11,478 nucleotides of DNA from assembly GCA_012026855.1 (NCBI GenBank), contig VEOV01000376.1, positions 1 to 11,478 on the forward strand. The letters run 5' to 3'. The notes below the pieces were generated by a model. It searched no databases, had not been told where the DNA came from, and was given only the letters and a program-made list of their open reading frames with translations. Source of the stretch: Geobacter sp. (lineage in GTDB: Bacteria > Desulfobacterota > Desulfuromonadia > Geobacterales > DSM-12255). Numbering within the stretch: position 1 is the stretch's first letter; each line of letters opens with the position of its first letter. A program made the translations under genes and the position numbers. Positions 6,937 to 11,478 of the stretch are shown one piece after another.

Positions 6937-8804
6937 GGGGAGCTCCTTTTGGCTGACGTTTTGCCCTGGCTAGCTGCCTCTCCTGCCGCAGGCGGCTTGC
7001 TGCTGTTGCCCACAATATCTGCAATCCAGACTGAGAGCGCCTTGCCGCTCTGCAGCGTATCTTCCGGAATTACCAAGCTGTTTTTTTGTGCCAGATCGGT
7101 GGCAAACTTCAGCTGTGCTTCACTTGGCCCGCCATTGGCAGCGCGCACCGGCGGCACAAAATAGCCCATCTTGTTGTGCACCCCCTTGCAGAAACGCTGC
7201 CAGCTCTCCTTGTTCTCCACCACCAGGTCCAGGAACCCTTCCATTTTTCTGGTCAGCTCGTAATCGATCACCCAGGGGTGCTTCAGCCTGAGATAATCGA
7301 TGAGCATTTCACCGGGTGGCAGCGGCACAACCTTCCCCTTCTCTTCCCTGACGTAGCCCCGGTCGGTAATGTTTTTGGTGATGGCAGCGTAGGTTGACGG
7401 GCGGCCGATCTCCAGCTTCTCCAGCTCCTTTACCAGCGAGCCAAAGGTGAATCTTCCCGGAGGCTTGGTCTTCTTTTCATCGAGGATCTCTTTGACTTTT
7501 AACACCAGCTCCCCCACGCTGACCGGGGGGAGCAGCTGCAGCCTGTTGTCATCATCCCCCTTCTTCTCCTTCTCTTCGTCCAGCTCGGCATATACCTTGA
7601 GAAAACCGTCGAACACCAGCACCCGGCCGGTCGCCTTGAAGCGCTCCCCGGCCACGCTGAAGAGCATCACGGTGGAGTCGTAGCGCGCCACGGCCATCTG
7701 GCTGGCAATTGCCCGCTTGAAGATCAGTTCGTACAGTTTGCCATGGTCAGCGGTAAGCCCCTCTTTTTTGACTATCTGGCCAAGATCGGCCAAGGAGTGC
7801 ATATGGGTGGGCCTGATCCCTTCATGGGCCTCGGCCTGGGAGTTTTTCGACTTGTGCTGGTGTGGCTTGGGAGGCAGATACTCACTGCCAAGGCTCTTTT
7901 CCAGGAACGCCCTGATCTCGGCGATAAAGGCCTCGTCCATCCTGACCGAGTCGGTACGGTGGTAGGTGATAACACCGTGGTCAAACAGCCCCTGGGCCAG
8001 CTTCATGGTCTGTTCCGGGGTAAACTTCAGTCGACTGGCAGCGGCAGCCTGCAGATCAACCGTAGTAAACGGCGGCTTGGGGGACTGCCTGGCCTCCCGC
8101 TTGTCCACCTTTTCCGCCAGGGCGTGGGTCTCGGCCTTGATGGCGGCGATGATCTGCTCGGCCGATGCCTTGTCGGTGAACTTCCCTCCAACATGACGGG
8201 CAAGAAAGAGCGTCCCATCCTTGTCCAGCTGGATATCCAGCACCCAGTAGGCCGCCGAGCTGAAGGCACGGATCTCCCGCTCCCGGTCGACCACCAGCCG
8301 CACCGCCGGCGACTGCACCCGGCCGACGCTGAAGGAGCTGCGAAGCGCCTTGCTGGCAATGGGGGAGAGGATATAACCCACCAGCCGGTCGCCAATCCTC
8401 CGGCCGAGGAAAGCGTTGTAGAGACCGCTGTTGGTCTGGTCGAAAGGCACCGCCTTGGCAATGGCTTCTTTCAGCCCCTTTTCGGTGACCTCGAAGATCT
8501 CCATCCGCAGGCACTCTTTGGCAACCTCTTTCACCTCTTCGTAAATGTGAGTGCTGATGGCATAACCTTCCCGGTCAGGGTCGCCGGCCAGCATGACAGT
8601 CTCCCCCTTGGCCGCGGCACGCAGCTCTTTGGGGAGGTGGGCCTTCCTTTCGTGGTACACAAAGGTCGGTTCGTAGGTTTTGAGATCGACACCAATGGCC
8701 CCTTCCGGCAGGTCTTTGAAGTGACCGACCGTGGACATGGCCTTGGTTTTCAGAATTGACTGTATTTTTTTCGCCTTGGTGGGCGATTCGACGATAATGA
8801 GCAT
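6933..8804 (-). CDS. topA: DNA topoisomerase I (type IA), short form without zinc ribbons
   Basis: This is a type IA topoisomerase of 623 residues that would relax negative supercoils through a 5'-phosphotyrosine intermediate. The Toprim domain carries Glu6 in IIVESPTKAKK and Asp75-Asp77-Glu79 in GDPDREG. The catalytic tyrosine is Tyr281 in ITYHRTDS, followed by Arg283. GRPSTYA and SVGRVQSPAVRL are further family hallmarks. It is much shorter than the E. coli enzyme (865 residues) because it stops after the core: no Cys4 zinc ribbons follow. Instead, residues about 560-598 form a small helical module (PSEAQLKFATDLAQ ... LSVWIADIV), then a Ser/Ala/Lys-rich tail. The usual Glu after DPDREG is Tyr81, and Met after the catalytic Tyr is His282. 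It could be the chromosome's main TopA or a second, acquired copy; the window cannot decide. The start has only a weak AGG upstream. Confidence 0.9.
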   Translation of the reverse strand: MLIIVESPTKAKKIQSILKTKAMSTVGHFKDLPEGAIGVDLKTYEPTFVYHERKAHLPKELRAAAKGETVMLAGDPDREGYAISTHIYEEVKEVAKECLRMEIFEVTEKGLKEAIAKAVPFDQTNSGLYNAFLGRRIGDRLVGYILSPIASKALRSSFSVGRVQSPAVRLVVDREREIRAFSSAAYWVLDIQLDKDGTLFLARHVGGKFTDKASAEQIIAAIKAETHALAEKVDKREARQSPKPPFTTVDLQAAAASRLKFTPEQTMKLAQGLFDHGVITYHRTDSVRMDEAFIAEIRAFLEKSLGSEYLPPKPHQHKSKNSQAEAHEGIRPTHMHSLADLGQIVKKEGLTADHGKLYELIFKRAIASQMAVARYDSTVMLFSVAGERFKATGRVLVFDGFLKVYAELDEEKEKKGDDDNRLQLLPPVSVGELVLKVKEILDEKKTKPPGRFTFGSLVKELEKLEIGRPSTYAAITKNITDRGYVREEKGKVVPLPPGEMLIDYLRLKHPWVIDYELTRKMEGFLDLVVENKESWQRFCKGVHNKMGYFVPPVRAANGGPSEAQLKFATDLAQKNSLVIPEDTLQSGKALSVWIADIVGNSSKPPAAGEAASQGKTSAKRSSP

Positions 8805-8830
8805 AACACCTGGTTTTCGGGGAGAAGTAC

Positions 8831-8844
8831 GATCCGGCCGGATC
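8831..8844. repeat. Perfect 14-base palindrome upstream of the topoisomerase gene
   Basis: GATCCGGCCGGATC is perfectly self-complementary and sits 27 bases before the topoisomerase start. A TTGACT hexamer (minus strand, 8845-8850) directly precedes it. It could be an operator or a hairpin in the leader. It could also be chance, since GATC and CCGG words are common in such DNA. Confidence 0.35.
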
Positions 8845-8894
8845 AGTCAATTTCCGCAGAGGAATTGCAACGGGGACATCCTACCACAGAATGC

Positions 8895-8960
8895 CTGTCA
8901 TTGCCATTGCCGCCTGACAGATGCAGCACAGTCAGTGCAGTTGACCGGCTCCGGCAATGG
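8895..8960. repeat. Overlapping inverted repeats in the divergent topoisomerase / glycine-zipper promoter region
   Basis: CTGTCA (8895-8900) and TGACAG (8915-8920) form an inverted pair 14 bases apart. CCATTGCCG (8904-8912) and CGGCAATGG (8952-8960) form a second pair, whose right arm lies in the spacer of the plus-strand promoter. The arrangement fits an operator region shared by the two divergent genes, but I cannot name a regulator. Confidence 0.35.
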
Positions 8961-8970
8961 GGTGTATTCT
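8941..8970 (+). promoter_or_regulatory. Sigma70-type promoter for the glycine-zipper protein gene
   Basis: TTGACC (8941-8946), an 18-base spacer and TATTCT (8965-8970) give five and four matches to the -35 and -10 consensus. The transcript would start near 8977, about 50 bases before ATG 9027. Confidence 0.5.
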
Positions 8971-9026
8971 TATTGTGAGTCATGTTCAAACAGACGGCGC
9001 CAGAGCGCCGGATCGGAGGCAACAGC

Positions 9027-9512
9027 ATGAAAAGCTACTTCACCACCATCATTGCCGTCATCTTTGCTGCCGTCCTTGCGACTGCCATTGCTCCCGGCCT
9101 GCTCCATGCCCAGGAGCCAATAGCCTACCCCGCCAGGGAGCAGAGCAGAGAACAGTCGGAGCAGGATCGCTTCGCCTGCTACGAGTGGGCCCGTGAAACC
9201 ACCGGTTTTGACCCGGCGCAGGCACCTGTTGCCTCTGCCCCGCCACCGGATACCAGTATCGGTGCAGCCGGCGGTGCCATCGGCGGTGCCCTCATCGGAG
9301 TCGCCATTGGCGCCATTGGCGGTCACCCAGGCAGAGGGGCGGCCATCGGGGCGCGCTCCGGGGGTCTCCTCGGCGGAGCACACCAGTACAACAGTGAACA
9401 GGAGCGGGAGCAGTACCTCCGGGAACAGAGAGCCAATATCGCTGAGAAACGGGACGAATACAATCGCGCCTGGAGTGCCTGCATGGAAGGGAGAGGTTAT
9501 ACGGTGAGATAG
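9027..9512 (+). CDS. Secreted glycine-zipper protein
   Basis: This 161-residue exported protein has a signal peptide (hydrophobic about residues 8-26, cleavage likely after LHA at 28). A DRFACYEWA...TGFDP segment (47-63) is followed by a proline-rich linker and a glycine zipper with repeated G-x-x-x-G spacing (about 79-117). The protein ends in a charged helix with RAWSACMEGRGYTV. Glycine zippers form tightly packed helix pairs, often in outer-membrane or envelope proteins. Two cysteines, 51 and 152, flank the zipper and could form a disulfide in the periplasm. The start is set by GGAGG at 9015-9019, seven bases before the ATG; the frame is open further back to ATG 8982, but that would bury the signal peptide. 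The function is unknown. The gene stands alone, divergent from the topoisomerase gene and convergent with the small gene at 9532. Confidence 0.82.
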   Translation: MKSYFTTIIAVIFAAVLATAIAPGLLHAQEPIAYPAREQSREQSEQDRFACYEWARETTGFDPAQAPVASAPPPDTSIGAAGGAIGGALIGVAIGAIGGHPGRGAAIGARSGGLLGGAHQYNSEQEREQYLREQRANIAEKRDEYNRAWSACMEGRGYTVR

Positions 9513-9531
9513 GCCATAATGGTCAGTACTC

Positions 9532-9744
9532 CTAGAGCTTGTCTTCCCATTTGCAGCCGCTGCGCTTGATGCTGACCACATTGCCATGCTCATCTTCCAG
9601 CCGCAGATTGCTCCCGTCATGATACTGCTTGCGGACTGCCCGGCGCTTGGCGTCGTTAAGCGCTCTGGCTGTCAGGATAATGGTTTCACTGTCAGCAGCA
9701 AAAACCATACTGTCTGATTGGCGTAAAAAATATTCAACTTTCAT
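9532..9744 (-). CDS. Small conserved-looking protein of unknown function (70 aa)
   Basis: I do not recognise this 70-residue protein. It is charged, with no signal peptide or membrane segment. It contains a probable beta-rich start (MKVEYFLR, SETIILTARA), a basic helix (DAKRRAVRKQ) and a C-terminal LEDEHGNVVSIKR strand pair, with a single Cys near the end. It is likely real: its ATG overlaps the TGA of the pseudouridine synthase gene by four bases, and an AGGAG lies at good spacing inside the end of that gene, so translation is probably coupled. The layout suggests co-expression with the RNA-modifying enzyme, but a shared role is only a guess. Confidence 0.7.
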   Translation of the reverse strand: MKVEYFLRQSDSMVFAADSETIILTARALNDAKRRAVRKQYHDGSNLRLEDEHGNVVSIKRSGCKWEDKL

Positions 9745-10526
9745 CTTTTCTCCTCTGGTGGCTGAGCTGACAGCCTTTGCTGGCTGGAATCGGTTGGATA
9801 AAGGCTTTCGACCGGGCCGATCAGGCGGGTAAATTGGGCCGGGATTGGGGTTTCAAAGGAGAGCAGTTGCCCGCTGACCGGGTGTTTGAAGGTAAGCGAG
9901 CGGGCGTGGAGCGCCAGAAAACCCTGGGCAGCATCCCCCTTGCCGTATTTACTGTCCCCCACCACCGGATGTCCCTGCTCCGACAAGTGCACCCGTATCT
10001 GGTGCTTGCGCCCGGTTAAGAGATGAATCTCCAGCAGACTGAGCCCCCGGGCTTCCTTCAAGACCGTATATTCCGTACGGGACAACTTCCCCGCGGCCGG
10101 ATCATTGGTCGAATAAACCCGGTAAGCGCTGTTCTCGGTCAGATAGCTGCTGATGACACCGGTTTTCTCCTTGAGGCTGCCATGCACCACCGTCAGGTAG
10201 CGTTTCTCCGTTTCCGGCCACTCTGCCTGCAGCTGGAGCTTGACAGCTTCACTTTTGGCAAATAGCAGGATGCCTGAGGTCTCCCGATCCAGACGATGCA
10301 CCACGTAGATCCGGTTGCGGGACCTGGGATCCCCCTTGCGGACGTACTCGTTCAGAATGGAATGTACCGTTCTGGTTTTATCCCGGTCAGTGCCGATGGT
10401 CAGCAGACCGCCCGGCTTCTCCACCACGATGAGATCCCGGTCCTCATGGAGTATGGTCACCCCTTTGGGCTGATATATCGCCGGCGGACGTTTGGTCACG
10501 GCTGTTTGCCCAGTGGCTTGTGCCAT
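9741..10526 (-). CDS. RluA-family pseudouridine synthase
   Basis: This 261-residue enzyme of the RluA/RluC/RluD/TruC family converts specific uridines in rRNA or tRNA to pseudouridine. The catalytic Asp80 is in VVHRLDRETSG, followed by the family segments EKRYLTVVHG and LTGRKHQIRVHL and the closing VGDSKYG. There is no N-terminal S4 RNA-binding domain, so it resembles the shorter RluA-like members rather than RluC or RluD; the exact target site cannot be predicted. The start at 10526 overlaps the end of the upstream lipoprotein gene by 31 bases and has only a weak ribosome-binding site, so a start slightly further in is possible. Its stop overlaps the start of the 70-residue protein gene. About 25 residues after the core form a polar C-terminal tail. 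Confidence 0.93.
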   Translation of the reverse strand: MAQATGQTAVTKRPPAIYQPKGVTILHEDRDLIVVEKPGGLLTIGTDRDKTRTVHSILNEYVRKGDPRSRNRIYVVHRLDRETSGILLFAKSEAVKLQLQAEWPETEKRYLTVVHGSLKEKTGVISSYLTENSAYRVYSTNDPAAGKLSRTEYTVLKEARGLSLLEIHLLTGRKHQIRVHLSEQGHPVVGDSKYGKGDAAQGFLALHARSLTFKHPVSGQLLSFETPIPAQFTRLIGPVESLYPTDSSQQRLSAQPPEEKR

Positions 10527-11212
10527 TCCGGATAGCTGGTGCAGTCAGGGCAAATCCGGCTCTTCCCCTCCCCCACCAGCCTGGCCATCATCTGGTCAAC
10601 CGCCACCAGCAGGGTATCGTTCATCCCCACAGCCAGCGATTCCTGATACCCCTGCTGGGCGCTGGAGGGGTCAACACTCTTGATGAAAATCGAGGCGGCC
10701 GAGGTCGCCATGAGCATCTTGGCGGCCATGCCGGCGTTGTAGACATTGGTATGAAGCACCGTTCCCTCCCAGAGTGTCTTTTTGGACTGGTCCAGCACCC
10801 GGCACTCCAGCTGGACAACAAAAGTCTGGTCCGAAGAGACGAACATCCCCCGTTGGTACTCGGTCTGCTTGCCCAGGGAGCAGACCGCAGTCAGGTCAGC
10901 ACCGGCGACCGGCTTGCCATCCTTGATCACCGCCACATCCTTGAAAACAGCCTGCAGGCCGCTGGCCATGTGACTGGAAACAGCCTCACCCACCTCCCAC
11001 CTTACCGTAGGGATAGTAAAGGCGTATTTCTGCGTCTCTTCCGGTACAGACAGCGCGACAGTCAACGGAAAGGGGTTCTGCTTTTTGGCATACTCGGGGA
11101 TGAATTCAGGGGTGTTGAGGTGGTGGACGGTAGTACAGCCGGAGAGACAGGCGAGCAGCAGCACCAGCGACAAGTTAATTTTCAAAGGCATGGATGAAAA
11201 GCGACTGTTCAT
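10496..11212 (-). CDS. Putative lipoprotein of unknown function
   Basis: This 238-residue protein carries a lipoprotein signal: a basic start, a hydrophobic core (about 14-22) and a lipobox LSGC with the lipidated Cys26. The following residues (TTV) give no Asp+2 retention signal, so an outer-membrane location is plausible. The mature part looks like a mixed alpha/beta envelope protein, and I do not recognise its family with confidence. VGEAVSSHMASGLQAVF and the later SLAVGMNDTLLVAVDQM read as amphipathic helices, and RICPDC near the end adds a possible disulfide or metal site. The start is supported by GGAGG six bases before ATG 11212. The next gene, a pseudouridine synthase, begins inside its last 31 bases, so they are probably one transcript. 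Confidence 0.8.
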   Translation of the reverse strand: MNSRFSSMPLKINLSLVLLLACLSGCTTVHHLNTPEFIPEYAKKQNPFPLTVALSVPEETQKYAFTIPTVRWEVGEAVSSHMASGLQAVFKDVAVIKDGKPVAGADLTAVCSLGKQTEYQRGMFVSSDQTFVVQLECRVLDQSKKTLWEGTVLHTNVYNAGMAAKMLMATSAASIFIKSVDPSSAQQGYQESLAVGMNDTLLVAVDQMMARLVGEGKSRICPDCTSYPEWHKPLGKQP

Positions 11213-11287
11213 GGCAAACCTCCACAGCTGAAATTTACGAAATTCAGGTTGCGCGAAGATTTACAAACTGTCAACTTTTCTTCCTGA

Positions 11288-11478
11288 TCACCTTGTTTTC
11301 TGCAGAAAGTAATGAGCCGCCCGTTCGCCGGCGACATGCTTCGTGCATTCATAGCCCAGGGCAGACAGGTCGATGCCGCTGAAGAGATGCTCCCCCCGGC
11401 CGAGTAGCACAGGGCTGACAGCTAAGTGCAGCTCGTCAATCAACCCGGCCTGCAGATACTGGCGGACAGTGGCAACAC
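11288..11478 (-). CDS. RibD C-terminal / dihydrofolate-reductase-like domain protein, C-terminal end only
   Basis: An open minus-strand frame enters from the window's right edge and ends at TGA (11288-11290), giving the last 62 residues. VRQYLQAGLIDELHLAVSPV followed by LLGRGEHLFSG is the typical end of RibD_C/DHFR-like reductases of the YyaP/YwjB group, NADPH-binding enzymes related to the riboflavin-pathway reductase; their substrates are mostly unknown. The start and the nucleotide-binding half lie outside the window. It runs in the same direction as the lipoprotein gene 75 bases downstream, with no clear terminator between them. Confidence 0.85.
   Translation of the reverse strand, partial: VATVRQYLQAGLIDELHLAVSPVLLGRGEHLFSGIDLSALGYECTKHVAGERAAHYFLQKTR

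Noticed and set aside
7743..8759. Long plus-strand open frame (338 codons) antisense to the topoisomerase gene
   Set aside because: It is the mirror of a G+C-rich real gene with clear family motifs; its own translation shows no recognisable domain and no ribosome-binding site.
8878..8906. Topoisomerase promoter with minus-strand TAGGAT as -10
   Set aside because: The matching -35 (TGGCAA) has only three consensus matches; the true promoter cannot be placed by eye.
9260..9380. Short repeated GGCGGTGCC / GGCGCCATTGG words as a DNA repeat
   Set aside because: They arise from codons of the glycine zipper in the encoded protein and need no separate explanation.
10520..11197. Plus-strand open frame of 225 codons opposite the lipoprotein gene
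   Set aside because: The minus-strand gene has a lipobox and a good ribosome-binding site; the plus frame has neither and reads like a shadow translation.
11246..11274. Promoter for the lipoprotein gene with a perfect minus-strand TTGACA (11269-11274)
   Set aside because: At the correct spacing the -10 position reads CAACCT, only three matches, so I do not list it as a promoter.

Overview
The window looks like chromosomal DNA of a Geobacter/Pelobacter-type anaerobe (Desulfuromonadales/Geobacterales). This is an inference from gene content: hybrid histidine kinases fused to an NMT1/THI5-type binding domain, a rubrerythrin beside a ferritin-like protein, moderately high G+C, and a long imperfect inverted-repeat element of a kind I associate with Geobacter intergenic regions. 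No rRNA, tRNA, CRISPR array, transposase or phage gene is visible.

Layout. Positions 1-3685 (+) hold two tandem hybrid sensor kinases. The first is present only as its ATPase and receiver end. The second runs periplasmic NMT1/THI5-like binding domain - TM - PAS - PAS - HisKA - HATPase - receiver, and is split by a one-base frameshift near 1489. Positions 3686-3884 hold a terminator hairpin and a palindromic repeat element that lie between two convergent genes. Positions 3885-4933 (-) are an oxidative-stress/iron operon, ferritin-like protein then rubrerythrin, with a good sigma70-type promoter at 4991-5018 overlapping a TTTTCA-A-TGAAAA palindrome. Positions 4981-6051 (+) encode a rhomboid intramembrane protease with a soluble N-terminal region and an uncertain start. 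Positions 6067-8804 (-) encode an unusual short type IA topoisomerase translationally coupled (ATGA overlap) to a secreted TraB/GumN (Tiki-like) protein. Positions 9027-9512 (+) encode a secreted glycine-zipper protein. Positions 9532-11212 (-) form a tightly overlapping set: lipoprotein, RluA-family pseudouridine synthase, 70-residue protein. Positions 11288-11478 (-) are the C-terminal end of a RibD_C/dihydrofolate-reductase-like protein that runs off the window.

Most genes belong to familiar families, and I see no clear new defence or mobile system. The points most worth checking are the frameshifted sensor kinase, the zinc-ribbon-less topoisomerase with its altered active-site surroundings and coupling to a TraB/Tiki-like protein, the inverted-repeat element between convergent genes, and the operator-like palindrome on the ferritin/rubrerythrin promoter.
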